A program made the translations under genes and the position numbers. Of a DNA stretch of 64,000 nt, positions 38,157 through 46,629 are shown piece by piece (within the stretch, counting starts at the first letter, position 1; each line of letters opens with the position of its first letter). Origin of the DNA: Paenibacillus taichungensis (GTDB lineage: Bacteria > Bacillota > Bacilli > Paenibacillales > Paenibacillaceae); assembly GCF_003287275.1 (NCBI RefSeq), contig NZ_QEVW01000025.1, positions 186,001 through 250,000 of the forward strand, written 5' to 3'. Under the pieces are notes generated by a model. That model ran no database searches, was not told the origin of the DNA, and was given only the letters and a program-made list of their open reading frames with translations.

Positions 38157-38190
38157 GCCCTTTCGCTTCCCTACAGGAAGTCGAAAGGGC
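38157..38190. terminator. Terminator between GH85 and the DinB-family gene
   Basis: GCCCTTTCG with CGAAAGGGC and an inner TTCC/GGAA. On the minus strand it runs into GAATTTTTC; T-poor on the plus strand. It serves convergent genes. Confidence 0.65.
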
Positions 38191-38207
38191 CTAATTTATG
38201 TTTGGCA

Positions 38208-38726
38208 CTACCCTTGAACCTTCTGCTGTTCCAACAAATAAAATATATAATCGGTTGGCACACCGGTATAACCTTGCTGTCTCAACATCGCGCTCACATT
38301 GCCCCGGTGATACGTCCCGTGGTTGACAACATGCTGTAGAATGTCGGAAAAATGTGTTTCCATTTTACCGTATTTCGGATGCTCGATTGTCATTTTTTTG
38401 TCCGGGTCAGGCGTATGCCGCAGTAAATCTCGGAAACGTTCGGCAACGCTGCCAAACAGCTCACGCATCTCATTCACGGTTTTGCCCTGTGCTTCCTCTG
38501 TCCAGCCCGAGATTTTCGGAAATATCTCCTTGTTCGGAACTTCCGCGAGCACGAGCATATAAAGCTGTTCAAACAAGTACATGTGTGCACATGTTTGTGA
38601 TACGGATGGGAACACGCTCGTCACTTCCGCATGGAATACTTCATTCGGGAGTTGCTCCAGGTGCGCAAACAATCGATCATTTGCCCAAACATGATAATCA
38701 TACAGTCGGTATGGTTGTTGAAGCAT
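38208..38726 (-). CDS. DinB-family protein
   Basis: 172 residues from the ATG at 38726 (MLQQPYRLYDYHVWANDRLF), chosen because it gives the normal family start and has AAAGGTG upstream. A four-helix DinB/YfiT-type fold with the metal His positions: YHVWAND near the start, VSQTCAHMYLFEQ in the middle and LQHVVNHGTYHRGNVSAML near the end. Members bind a divalent metal; many are bacillithiol- or mycothiol-dependent transferases or stress proteins. The activity here is unknown. It follows the WYL-domain regulator on the same strand. Confidence 0.85.
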   Translation of the reverse strand: MLQQPYRLYDYHVWANDRLFAHLEQLPNEVFHAEVTSVFPSVSQTCAHMYLFEQLYMLVLAEVPNKEIFPKISGWTEEAQGKTVNEMRELFGSVAERFRDLLRHTPDPDKKMTIEHPKYGKMETHFSDILQHVVNHGTYHRGNVSAMLRQQGYTGVPTDYIFYLLEQQKVQG

Positions 38727-38821
38727 CGATAAATTCACCTTTCCCTTCTTCACATGGTTTGGCTGCCGCAGATGTGTCTTTATCATATAACAAGATCGCT
38801 GACAAATGTTGTCAGCAAACT

Positions 38822-39793
38822 TCAATTCGGATCGTTTTCATAATGTTTGGCGATACCGTATGCCTTCTCCTGAATCCGCCGCTTCAACTCCAGTGGTTCG
38901 TGGATGCGAATGGCCGTGCCGAACGTTAGGAGATATGTCGGTAGGTATTTGTTCATCGTCGGAGCATCGATCAGAAACCGCGCCTCCCGGTCGGTTCGTT
39001 CCGTCAAATAGTGGCGCAGATGCCAGTGGTTGCAGACCGCATTAAGCGTGTCAGGCTGTCCCTCAATACGGATAACCGTTAACGGTCCATCTGCCTCCCG
39101 TCTCTGGTTGGACTGCTCACAGAAAAACGCAGACGCAGAGAAAGACTCCGGCTTGTCAAACCTCGCTTCGGTTGACTCCAGCTGTTCAATTCGTTCGACG
39201 CGAAACGTCCGCATCGCCTGCGACCGATGGCAGAACGCGACAACGTACCATTCATTTCGGTCATACGCTAGCCCATATGGATCGACTTCACGTTCGTCAG
39301 CCTGCTCCGCATTCGCTTTGCGATAGACCATACGGACCGTTCGCCCGTCTTTCGTCGCTTGTTCCAAGTCCCGCAACAACGGAACAACAGAAGGTGCACG
39401 CGTTGAAGAAACGACGTCCAAGCTGCTCTGCTGGCGAGACAGATCGTGGCGCTGCTCTTCGTGCAGTCCGTTCTCCACCTTCTTCAACGCATACTCCAGC
39501 TCCTGCACATACGGATAACCAGCACCTTGGGCAAATTTAAACGCATCCACAAGTGCCTTCAACTCTAGAGCGTTGAAGAACAATGGCGTTTCCTTAAAAC
39601 TCTCCAGAATACGAATACCGCCATCATGGCCCGATTCCGCTACGACCGGCACGCCACTGGCGCATAATGCGTCGATATATCGATACACGGTGCGGACGCT
39701 AATCTCCAAACTGTCCGCGATCTGAGCGGCGGTAAGCTTTCTTCCGGATCGCAGCATCCAAAGCATGGACAGCATGTTATCCCATTTTGCCAT
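38822..39793 (-). CDS. WYL-domain transcriptional regulator (YafY type)
   Basis: 323 residues: an N-terminal helix-turn-helix of the HTH_11 type (LTAAQIADSLEISVRTVYRYIDAL), a linker with charged helices, then a WYL domain (VRMVYRKANAEQADEREVDPYGLAYDRNEWYVVAFC, RTFRVERI) and a WCX-like C-terminus (LTVIRIEGQPDTL onward). WYL regulators bind nucleotides or single-stranded DNA as signals. AGGAGGG precedes the ATG. The neighbouring DinB-family gene, 95 bases downstream from stop to start, is the likely target; such YafY-DinB pairs are common in Bacillales. Confidence 0.9.
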   Translation of the reverse strand: MAKWDNMLSMLWMLRSGRKLTAAQIADSLEISVRTVYRYIDALCASGVPVVAESGHDGGIRILESFKETPLFFNALELKALVDAFKFAQGAGYPYVQELEYALKKVENGLHEEQRHDLSRQQSSLDVVSSTRAPSVVPLLRDLEQATKDGRTVRMVYRKANAEQADEREVDPYGLAYDRNEWYVVAFCHRSQAMRTFRVERIEQLESTEARFDKPESFSASAFFCEQSNQRREADGPLTVIRIEGQPDTLNAVCNHWHLRHYLTERTDREARFLIDAPTMNKYLPTYLLTFGTAIRIHEPLELKRRIQEKAYGIAKHYENDPN

Positions 39794-39822
39794 CGGGGCC
39801 CTCCTCTTTTCCTTGTAAGAAT

Positions 39823-39861
39823 AAAAGGCGAGTCTCCTTTAATTTAGGTGACTCGCCTTTT
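39823..39861. terminator. Terminator directly after dnaB
   Basis: AAAAGGCGAGTC and GACTCGCCTTTT are exact 12-base complements with a 15-base loop. It lies 17 bases past the dnaB stop and would end the transcript where dnaI follows in Bacillus. Confidence 0.88.
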
Positions 39862-39878
39862 GGTCATTATTATAAGAA

Positions 39879-41414
39879 TTATGAAGTTCCCTTTTGTTTA
39901 CTTGCCTGCATCTGCTGGGCAAACCTCATCATCTCTTCGAACTCTTCTTCGGATACGGCATCGCCGTCAGCACCTATGTCTTGTACAATCGGAATTTCGG
40001 GTTTGGCTTTGGTTCCTTTGCCGTATGTACGGGAACGGGTTCCAGCTGCACCAGCAGCCTGTTTGCCTTTGACCTTGGCTTGGTCTCGAATGTATTGTAC
40101 CGCCTTCTCATAGGAATTCACCTGCTTGAGCAGCATGTTAGAGGCAATAGCCTCAACAAAGTTACGGTTAATTCTTTGCTCACCACCGGATACAAGCAAT
40201 GCCATCAAATAATGAATCAGCACATTGATTACTTCACCAGGCAACTTGTAGCTGAGGTCGATCTTCTCAAAAATGTCCACCAGGTTGTCCGGTACGGCTC
40301 CAGGGAAGAACGTCTGAAGCAATCGTGTGTAGGGCTCATTACGCAGCATCATGTTGTACTGATGAATATCACACTTGGTCGAAAATTGCTGAGGCACTTC
40401 GACGTAGTATTCCATCTGAACCACATGTTCGACAGGCGGTTCACCAGAATCCTCTTTCCGCTCCGGCTCCTCCATATGCTGTCTGAGGGCAACAACCTTG
40501 GCTGCCTGTACCGTCTGCTGTTCATGTCGCTTCTTGGTCTGTCTGAACTGCAGGCTCGCCTTGTGTTGAAGGTCATCCAGCACGAGCTGCCCCTGTGGAT
40601 TAAAGATATCATCTTCATCCAGCAAACGACATACATCCTGTACGCTGAGATTGAACTTGTTTACCACATAATTCACAATGCCAAGCTGTTCGTGATCGAA
40701 CCGCAATTGCTCCACATGACGGCGATTAACCGACTCACGCGGAAAACGCAATATAATGTCGGCATAATTCAAGCTGTTCTCTTCGGCCGCACCACTTATC
40801 CCGCTGCGCTGAGCCGAAGTCGACACTTCCGACAACGCCTGCTCCAGTTCATAATCAATGACGTGCGTATTCAATTCAAATATATCGTAAAAAGGAACGG
40901 AAATATTTTCTTTATTCGCTGCTGGGTAAGGCGCTTCACCGCTCTCTATCGCCGAAAAACCGGAACGTAGTGAAAGTACGGCGAACTTGCCGATTTTGTC
41001 ACGAAGCAGCAGTGTCAAATGCTGTGTACGGAAAAATTCTGCCGGAGAGAGCGGAGGTTGCAGCTCATATTCATAAATGTAGTCGTCATTTTCCGGAATA
41101 TACAGCCGTGAAGTCTGAAGCAAACCAACGGCTTCAAGTTTGGATGCCTGCTCCACCAAATACTTACGCCCTTTCTCGCTGGGCTCGAGTCCCAACGTCA
41201 TGAACAACCTCCGTTGCTGTTCAAGCGGCGAGTAACCGACCTGTTCACCGGGAAGATGCTGAAACAGCAGTCGATACAAGCCTATCGCAAAGGCACCTAC
41301 CATTGGCTGATACGCTCCGGTGAGCATGCGGTCATCCAGGGCACTAAGTCCAAACTCCCTGTATACGCAGTAGCGATGATGTTCAGTATAATGGTGCAAA
41401 TTCTTCATGCGCAT
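39879..41414 (-). CDS. dnaB: Replication initiation and membrane attachment protein DnaB
   Basis: A 511-residue Firmicute DnaB (not the helicase), a helicase co-loader that attaches the origin to the membrane and works with DnaD and DnaI. The N-terminal winged-helix DnaB/DnaD domain (LTGAYQPMVGAFAIGLYRLL) and a C-terminal DDBH2 domain (YMALLVSGGEQRINRNFVEAIASNMLL, KAVQYIRDQAKVKGK) are present, joined by a charged middle part rich in Glu and Lys. Start supported by AAGGAG 8 bases before ATG. dnaI would be expected directly downstream; instead there is a terminator and then a 25-kb block of other genes. Confidence 0.9.
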   Translation of the reverse strand: MRMKNLHHYTEHHRYCVYREFGLSALDDRMLTGAYQPMVGAFAIGLYRLLFQHLPGEQVGYSPLEQQRRLFMTLGLEPSEKGRKYLVEQASKLEAVGLLQTSRLYIPENDDYIYEYELQPPLSPAEFFRTQHLTLLLRDKIGKFAVLSLRSGFSAIESGEAPYPAANKENISVPFYDIFELNTHVIDYELEQALSEVSTSAQRSGISGAAEENSLNYADIILRFPRESVNRRHVEQLRFDHEQLGIVNYVVNKFNLSVQDVCRLLDEDDIFNPQGQLVLDDLQHKASLQFRQTKKRHEQQTVQAAKVVALRQHMEEPERKEDSGEPPVEHVVQMEYYVEVPQQFSTKCDIHQYNMMLRNEPYTRLLQTFFPGAVPDNLVDIFEKIDLSYKLPGEVINVLIHYLMALLVSGGEQRINRNFVEAIASNMLLKQVNSYEKAVQYIRDQAKVKGKQAAGAAGTRSRTYGKGTKAKPEIPIVQDIGADGDAVSEEEFEEMMRFAQQMQASKQKGTS

Positions 41415-41770
41415 AGCTTGATCTCCTTCTCCCCAAAAGTATGTTTATCTATTCTATCATAAATGTCCGATCCTCAAATGCTCAAAAACAGGTAAAAAAC
41501 GGACCTGTTCTCGCTCCGTTTCGTCCTAGGTCGACAGCATTCACGTTTTCGCAGAGTTGCTAGATTACTATAAAAGCTACTGCCTTAGAAAACAAGTGAA
41601 CATATAGAGAAATGTTATCCATATATATATGAGACATGTCCAAATAATCATGCACATTTTTTTTGACTGCATGCCAAAAAGCCTTCCCTTTGCAATCGTA
41701 AGCGTTTACGACAAAGGCAAGACCTTTACGGAAAATGCAGTCCAGCGTTTGCTGCCATTTGGCTAGCCGA
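41415..41770. other. dnaB upstream region without a clear gene
   Basis: A minus-strand 92-codon frame (41560-41838) overlaps yuiB and has no ribosome binding site, so I do not call it. The only marked signal is the palindrome TCGTAA-GCGT-TTACGA (41696-41711), whose core TAAGCGTTTA matches cre-type LacI-family sites but whose ends do not. Confidence 0.4.
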
Positions 41771-42064
41771 TTAAAACATTTTGTACCCACCCAGACGAAG
41801 TTTGCGAATGGCCCAGCCACTGATGACCGCTCCAGCAAGTCCAGCTACACCCGTCATATAGTCTACAATATGGAAAGAACCCAAATGCGACATCAGCGAT
41901 GCCGTATGATCCCATAAGGAATACACGACGACAGGCAAAATGACAATTATGAACAGATAGGAAGGAAACCAGGTTGTCTTCATCAGCATATTCAGAATGA
42001 AACCGATACCAAACATCATAACGAAAAATAACACCATCAATACCAGCACAGGTATAAACTGCAT
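41771..42064 (-). CDS. yuiB: YuiB-like small membrane protein
   Basis: 97 residues from the ATG at 42064 (MQFIPVLVLMVLFFVMMFGIGF), preceded by AGAGGTG; the frame is open further upstream but without support. Three or four hydrophobic segments and a basic C-terminus (IRKLRLGGYKMF). It resembles B. subtilis YuiB, encoded beside yuiA-yumB-yumC; the same set (NDH-2 and ferredoxin-NADP reductase) follows here, which supports the name. Function unknown. Confidence 0.7.
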   Translation of the reverse strand: MQFIPVLVLMVLFFVMMFGIGFILNMLMKTTWFPSYLFIIVILPVVVYSLWDHTASLMSHLGSFHIVDYMTGVAGLAGAVISGWAIRKLRLGGYKMF

Positions 42065-42293
42065 CGGGTGACGTTCACCTCTTCTTTCACTGACTCGGTT
42101 ACTCTTACTACGATAGTAGATAGTGTACCGCAAAAAATGTGGCGAAGCAACGAACTTTCTGGACAATTTTCCCTATATTCACCTTCTCTTCATTTGCCCT
42201 TCTGCTTCCTGTTGGGATACAATGAAGACGATAAAGTACTCAACCGTCCCTTACCGGGATTTGGAAATATAACCTGCAGGAGGAATCAATGCA

Positions 42294-43040
42294 ATGAACG
42301 AAGCCGCATCAACACTGGAGGGCTGGTACGCCCTGCATGACTTCCGCTCGATTAACTGGGCCGCCTGGAAAGCAGCCGATGATGAGGAACGCGCCGTAGC
42401 ACTGGACGAGCTTCAGGCATTCTGGAAGGAATGGAAAGCTGTAGAGGATTCATCCAAAGGAAGTACTGTCGTATATACCGTTGTGGGACAGAAGGCTGAC
42501 CTTGTCATGATGCACTTGCGTGAAACGTTGGAAGATCTGAAAGCCGTGGAGAACGCGTTCAACAAAACGATGTTTGCCCAATACACTACCAAATCATATT
42601 CTTATGTCAGTGTAGTGGAACTGAGCAATTATCTTGGCAAAGAGGGCGAAGACCCTATGCAGAACCCTGAAATCATTGCTCGTCTCAAACCGGTTCTGCC
42701 ACAGCGTCAATACATCTGCTTCTACCCGATGAACAAAAAACGCGAGCTGAACGACAACTGGTACATGCTGTCGATGGACGAGCGTCGTACGATGATGCGC
42801 AGCCACGGCATGATTGGCCGCAGTTACGCTGGCAAAGTGAAACAAATCATTACCGGTTCCGTCGGTTTCGACGACTGGGAATGGGGCGTTACGTTGTTTG
42901 CGGATGATGCACTTCAGTTCAAGAAGCTCGTTTACGAGATGCGCTTTGACGAAGTCAGTGCCCGTTATGGCGAATTCGGCTCTTTCTATGTAGGAAGTCT
43001 GCTGAACGAAGGAACATTGGAAGAGATGCTCAAGCTATAA
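42294..43040 (+). CDS. hemQ: Coproheme decarboxylase HemQ
   Basis: A 248-residue member of the chlorite dismutase superfamily that makes haem b from coproheme in the Gram-positive haem pathway, as a homopentamer using peroxide. Residues matching the known active site are visible: Tyr144 and Lys148 in FYPMNKKR (the catalytic Tyr-Lys pair) and the proximal haem ligand His171 in MMRSHGMIGR. The Arg of true chlorite dismutases is not evident in the distal pocket. AGGAGG lies 10 bases before the ATG. It stands alone, divergent from yuiB, with its own terminator. Confidence 0.95.
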   Translation: MNEAASTLEGWYALHDFRSINWAAWKAADDEERAVALDELQAFWKEWKAVEDSSKGSTVVYTVVGQKADLVMMHLRETLEDLKAVENAFNKTMFAQYTTKSYSYVSVVELSNYLGKEGEDPMQNPEIIARLKPVLPQRQYICFYPMNKKRELNDNWYMLSMDERRTMMRSHGMIGRSYAGKVKQIITGSVGFDDWEWGVTLFADDALQFKKLVYEMRFDEVSARYGEFGSFYVGSLLNEGTLEEMLKL

Positions 43041-43054
43041 ATCGGATAAATCAC

Positions 43055-43100
43055 AAAAGCACCGCAACTCCTCCATTAAGGAGAGGTCAGCGGTGCTTTT
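43055..43100. terminator. hemQ terminator
   Basis: AAAAGCACCGC and GCGGTGCTTTT are 11-base complements around a short CTCC/GGAG inner helix. Confidence 0.88.
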
Positions 43101-43171
43101 ACTTTTTTGAATGAATATGAAATGTTCAATATGGATGACTCAGTTTCCTTTGGATAACGTGAATGCTAATC

Positions 43172-43426
43172 CTAATCCTGTTCCTCTTCATCAACCGCTT
43201 TCAGAGATTCCAAAAACTCAGCTGTTGCCCGGTCACGGTCACGTCCCTTCTCCTTAAGCCGCTCAATGGCAGGCAAAATGAGAATATCCACTTCCTTCTG
43301 AACGATATAAGCCAGATCATACTGATCCTGTTCCTCCAGATAACCGCCAACCTGCATCAGGGCATTGTAACGATCCAGTTCTTCGCGTGTGAGTAGTCCT
43401 CTGACCTGAACACTGCAATGTCTCAT
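43172..43426 (-). CDS. Small protein coupled to ndh, unknown function
   Basis: 84 residues (MRHCSVQVRGLLTREELDRY start), charged and helical, with an acidic tail DEEEQD. The start ATG overlaps the ndh stop as ATGA, which implies translation coupled to ndh and decides the start among several possibilities further upstream. No signal peptide or membrane segment. I do not recognise the family. Because it is made with the NADH dehydrogenase, a role beside that enzyme is possible but not shown. Confidence 0.7.
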   Translation of the reverse strand: MRHCSVQVRGLLTREELDRYNALMQVGGYLEEQDQYDLAYIVQKEVDILILPAIERLKEKGRDRDRATAEFLESLKAVDEEEQD

Positions 43427-44616
43427 CCAAAAAACCGCCCTTTCTTCAGTACCAGGGGAATACCACCGATGATAAACAAGTACCGGAGATCCACCAGCTT
43501 TTTCAGCTGAGCCGCCTTCCATCCCTTGTATTTCTTACCGCCTACGACGGCGATAGCTTCACCTTTCCCTAGTGACGCAACTGTACCTTTACTAGTAAAC
43601 ACAAAAGGCTGCGGCTGCTTTTTACGGATGGCAGCGACAACGTTTTTGGCACAGTTAACACCTTGCTGCATCGCGATCTGAGCTGTTGGTGGATATGGAC
43701 GCCCTTCGTTGTTAAACACCAGTGAATTGTCACCGATGACATAGACGTGCTCATGCCCTGGGGCACGAAGGAATTCATCGACCTTCACCCGTCCGCGCAT
43801 CACTTCAAGGCCTGCCTGCTCAAGCAGAGCATTCCCACGAATACCGCCGGTCCATACGACCGTTGCTGCATCGAGTTTTTCTCCCTCACCAACAATGACT
43901 CCGTCTGGCAGACATTGCTTGATTGGAACACCTATTTTAAAAGTAACACCTTTTTTCTTGAGCACGTTCATTGCATGCTCAACCAGTTCCGGATCAAAGC
44001 CCGGCAGAGCTGAAGGCGCTGCTTCCACATTATAGATGTGCACATTTTTGGGATTTACGTCGAATTCCTTGCAAAGCTGAGGAATGCGATCTGCAAGTTC
44101 AGCCACGAATTCGACACCACTGAATCCAGCCCCACCCACAACAAAACGAATACGGTTACGTTTATTATCGTTTTTGTACATGGCAAACTGATATTCGATA
44201 TGCTCGCGAATCATTCTGACCGAGTTAATGCTGCGAATTGTCATGGCATGATCGAGCATGCCTGGAATACCAAAGGTTTCCGGTTCCCCACCCAATCCAA
44301 TAATCAGATAATCATAAGATAACGTGCCATCCTCCAGAATAATCTTCCGATCCTGCAGGCGGATCTCTTTTACCGAAGATTTGACTAGATCTATCTTGAA
44401 CTCGTCAATCAGCTTCGAAATCGGGACCCTTGCATGTTCAATGGTATCTGTGCCGGCTGCCGGCATATGTAGATGTGTAGTGATATAATGATAATCATGC
44501 CTGTTCACCAATGTGACATCGGCCTCGTTATAGTTCAATTCCTTCTGCAGCCGCTGGGCTGTCAGAATCCCGCCATAGCCCGCGCCGAGGATGACGATTT
44601 TGGGAATACTGCTCAT
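43423..44616 (-). CDS. yumB: Type II NADH dehydrogenase (NDH-2)
   Basis: A 397-residue single-subunit NADH:menaquinone oxidoreductase at the inner face of the membrane. Two Rossmann motifs: FAD binding at the N-terminus (VILGAGYGGILTAQRLQ) and NAD(P)H binding near residue 165 (FVVGGAGFSGVEFVAELA). The FAD-contacting YVIGDNSLV block and the quinone-site-like TAQIAMQQGVNCAKN follow. It resembles the Ndh/YumB group. The gene is the first of an operon with the 84-residue protein. A Rex-type site lies about 160 bases upstream, so it is probably derepressed when NADH is high. Confidence 0.93.
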   Translation of the reverse strand: MSSIPKIVILGAGYGGILTAQRLQKELNYNEADVTLVNRHDYHYITTHLHMPAAGTDTIEHARVPISKLIDEFKIDLVKSSVKEIRLQDRKIILEDGTLSYDYLIIGLGGEPETFGIPGMLDHAMTIRSINSVRMIREHIEYQFAMYKNDNKRNRIRFVVGGAGFSGVEFVAELADRIPQLCKEFDVNPKNVHIYNVEAAPSALPGFDPELVEHAMNVLKKKGVTFKIGVPIKQCLPDGVIVGEGEKLDAATVVWTGGIRGNALLEQAGLEVMRGRVKVDEFLRAPGHEHVYVIGDNSLVFNNEGRPYPPTAQIAMQQGVNCAKNVVAAIRKKQPQPFVFTSKGTVASLGKGEAIAVVGGKKYKGWKAAQLKKLVDLRYLFIIGGIPLVLKKGRFFG

Positions 44617-45122
44617 GTCTATACCCCTTCCGGTTTCGCTCGCATCAGCCTTCGATTGTTTGTTGTAAAAAGTCTCTTACTTACCCATATTGATGAGGTC
44701 TTATCCATTATGACGACAAATGTTAACTTCGCGAATTTATTTGAACTTTTTGCATGCAAGTTATCGATTAAAATTGTGAAATTATACACAAGATTCAACA
44801 AAACGCGGGTATTGTCTTCACATTACAAATTGGGGCTAAATTAGACAAAAAAACACATAGTACAGGTCAAGGATATCTGTATTTCTGGCAAAGATCAAGG
44901 TTTTTTTTGTTATTTTTCATAACCTTTCATTTCCAATTTCATCCTATTCTCACCTGATCTTCATCTATTGTTCCCAGATTCATCAAACTGCCAACTTTGC
45001 AACCCAGTTTACACCGTTTATAATGAAAAAGACAGTTCAGCAACAAACGCTGGTTACCATACGTACCCAGCTTTATTATTTCTGTTAACTACCTATTAAA
45101 ATAAGAAAGGTGTTGTTGATTC
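44617..45122. other. Divergent ndh / yumC promoter region
   Basis: 506 bases with no credible gene. The Rex-type site at 44774-44791 is the only clear operator. AT-rich stretches (for example 44898-44930) could hold promoters for yumC; none is distinct enough to call. Confidence 0.5.
44774..44791. promoter_or_regulatory. Rex operator
   Basis: TTGTGAAATTATACACAA has the TTGTG/CACAA dyad and AT-rich centre of the Firmicute Rex site (consensus TTGTGAANNNNTTCACAA), with one arm base different. Rex releases DNA at a high NADH/NAD ratio and is known to control ndh in B. subtilis. Confidence 0.7.
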
Positions 45123-46124
45123 TTGACTGCACAAACTGCCGGTCATGACATGACCGATTTACTTATTATTGGTGGCGGCCCTGCGGGTCTGTTCGCCGCG
45201 TTTTACGGAGGGATGCGTCAGGCATCTGTTACTCTGGTTGAAAGTATGCCACAACTTGGTGGACAACTTGCCGCCCTCTATCCCGAAAAATTCATCTATG
45301 ATGTAGCCGGGTTCCCGAAAGTTACCGCTCAGGAACTGGTGAATAATCTGGTGGAACAAATGAGCCATTTTAACCCGAACATCCGTCTTGAGGAAAAGGT
45401 TGTATCGGTAGAGAAATTAGAAGAACGTCACTTCGTCGTAAAAACCGATGTGAATGAATATCACGCCAAAGCCGTAATTATCACTGCAGGTGTGGGTGCA
45501 TTCGAGCCCCGTCGTCTGGAGCTCGAGGGTGCGGCCAAATTCGAAAAAACCAATCTGCACTACTTCATCAGTGATCTGAACGCCTTTGCCGGCAAAAAAG
45601 TACTGATCAGCGGTGGAGGTGACTCCGCTGTAGACTGGGCGCTTATGCTCGAGCCGATCGCTGAGCAAGTAACTCTGATCCATCGCCGCGACAAATTCCG
45701 CGCGCATGAGCACAGTGTCGAAAACCTTATGAATTCCAAAGTAAACATCGTTACCCCTACCGAAATTACGGAACTTCACGGTGAAGACAGCATTACCAAG
45801 GTTACTTTGGCTCACGTTAAAACGAAGGAAACACAGGAAATTGAAGTCGATGATGTAATCGTCAATTTCGGCTTTGTCTCTTCCCTGGGACCTATCGCAG
45901 AATGGGGCATCGAAATTGATAGCAATTCCATCGTGGTTGATTCCCGCATGGAAACTTCGATTCCGGGTATCTATGCTGCCGGAGATATTACAACTTATCC
46001 AGGCAAGCTGAAGCTGATTGCTGTCGGATTCGGTGAAGCGCCAACCGCAGTTAACAATGCCAAGGTTTACTTCGACCCAGATGCGAAGTTGTCCCCGGGA
46101 CACAGCAGTAACATGAAGCGCTAA
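45123..46124 (+). CDS. yumC: Ferredoxin/flavodoxin--NADP+ reductase, thioredoxin-reductase-like type
   Basis: A 333-residue flavoprotein of the YumC class. FAD motif LLIIGGGPAGLFAAFYGGMR near the N-terminus and NADPH motif VLISGGGDSAVDWAL (with HRRDKFRAHE for the 2' phosphate) in the middle, but no CxxC redox pair, which separates it from thioredoxin reductase. It supplies reduced ferredoxin or flavodoxin from NADPH. I place the start at a TTG (45123), with AAAGGTG 12 bases upstream; the next ATG is nine codons later. In B. subtilis yumB and yumC are likewise neighbours. Confidence 0.92.
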   Translation: MTAQTAGHDMTDLLIIGGGPAGLFAAFYGGMRQASVTLVESMPQLGGQLAALYPEKFIYDVAGFPKVTAQELVNNLVEQMSHFNPNIRLEEKVVSVEKLEERHFVVKTDVNEYHAKAVIITAGVGAFEPRRLELEGAAKFEKTNLHYFISDLNAFAGKKVLISGGGDSAVDWALMLEPIAEQVTLIHRRDKFRAHEHSVENLMNSKVNIVTPTEITELHGEDSITKVTLAHVKTKETQEIEVDDVIVNFGFVSSLGPIAEWGIEIDSNSIVVDSRMETSIPGIYAAGDITTYPGKLKLIAVGFGEAPTAVNNAKVYFDPDAKLSPGHSSNMKR

Positions 46125-46162
46125 TTCCTAATGGAATGATATAGAACATAAAAGACACAAAA

Positions 46163-46214
46163 AAGGGTATCTTACTCCTGAATGAATGAATTCAAAATCA
46201 GGAGGGATACCCTT
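46163..46214 (+). promoter_or_regulatory. Hairpin burying the ribosome binding site of the zinc-ribbon gene
   Basis: AAGGGTATC (46163-46171) pairs exactly with GATACCCTT (46206-46214), and CTCCTGA (46175-46181) with TCAGGAG (46198-46204), separated by a small internal loop and a 16-base apical loop. The AGGAGG site and two bases of the TTG start lie within the right arm. It may be a translational switch, or act as a terminator of yumC (T-run downstream is weak). Confidence 0.7.
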
Positions 46215-46464
46215 GTCTTATATATGCCCGCTGTGTAACGGTCTGGTTGTACCGGAGCAGGCTTGTCCCCACTGCCTTCAGGGACTGTCAGAATGCGGCA
46301 AATTGGACGATTACACCGGACCATACAGCCCCTACGTCATTCTCACTTCCTCTGACACGGCAGACGAAGCCGAAAACGTTTGCAATCATATGATGTACTG
46401 TCACCATTGTCAAACAAGCACACTATGGCCTGTCAATCTATGGGACATGTCCGGAAACCTGTAA
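46213..46464 (+). CDS. Small zinc-ribbon protein
   Basis: 83 residues with three Cys pairs: ICPLCNG, ACPHCLQG and YCHHCQT, the form of a zinc-ribbon or rubredoxin-like knuckle protein. No membrane segment. Start at TTG 46213, which follows AGGAGG at 7 bases; the upstream ATG at 46186 is inside the hairpin loop and has no ribosome binding site. Similar short Cys-rich proteins (such as YuiA) occur in the yumB-yumC region of Bacillus, but I cannot confirm homology. Confidence 0.7.
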   Translation: MSYICPLCNGLVVPEQACPHCLQGLSECGKLDDYTGPYSPYVILTSSDTADEAENVCNHMMYCHHCQTSTLWPVNLWDMSGNL

Positions 46465-46485
46465 CATTGCCTGCAATGAGGATCT

Positions 46486-46629
46486 CTAGTGAAGAATGGC
46501 AGATACGTCGGTACCCAGTTTGCGCTTATGGATTTCTGCCAACAGCAGTGCGATGAAATCTCGTTCGAGATTCAACTCAATCGCCTTATGGTAGGAATCC
46601 AACAACATCTCATCGGATAACATAGCCAT
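46486..46629 (-). CDS. sda: Sporulation checkpoint protein Sda
   Basis: 47 residues, MAMLSDEMLLDSYHKAIEL start, then NLERDFIALLLAEIHKRKLG. This matches B. subtilis Sda (46 residues) in the two-helix hairpin and the LSDE, NLxRDFI and KRxLG positions. Sda binds the KinA/KinB dimerisation domain and blocks phosphorelay when replication is disturbed or newly started. Two Met codons are possible starts (46629 and 46623); the first gives better spacing from AAAGG. Its upstream region has DnaA boxes, as in B. subtilis. Confidence 0.9.
   Translation of the reverse strand: MAMLSDEMLLDSYHKAIELNLERDFIALLLAEIHKRKLGTDVSAILH

Noticed and set aside
41560..41838. 92-codon minus-strand frame before dnaB
   Set aside because: Overlaps yuiB, lacks a ribosome binding site and shows no family features.
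45417..46103. 228-codon minus-strand frame
   Set aside because: Opposite yumC, which has clear FAD and NADPH motifs.
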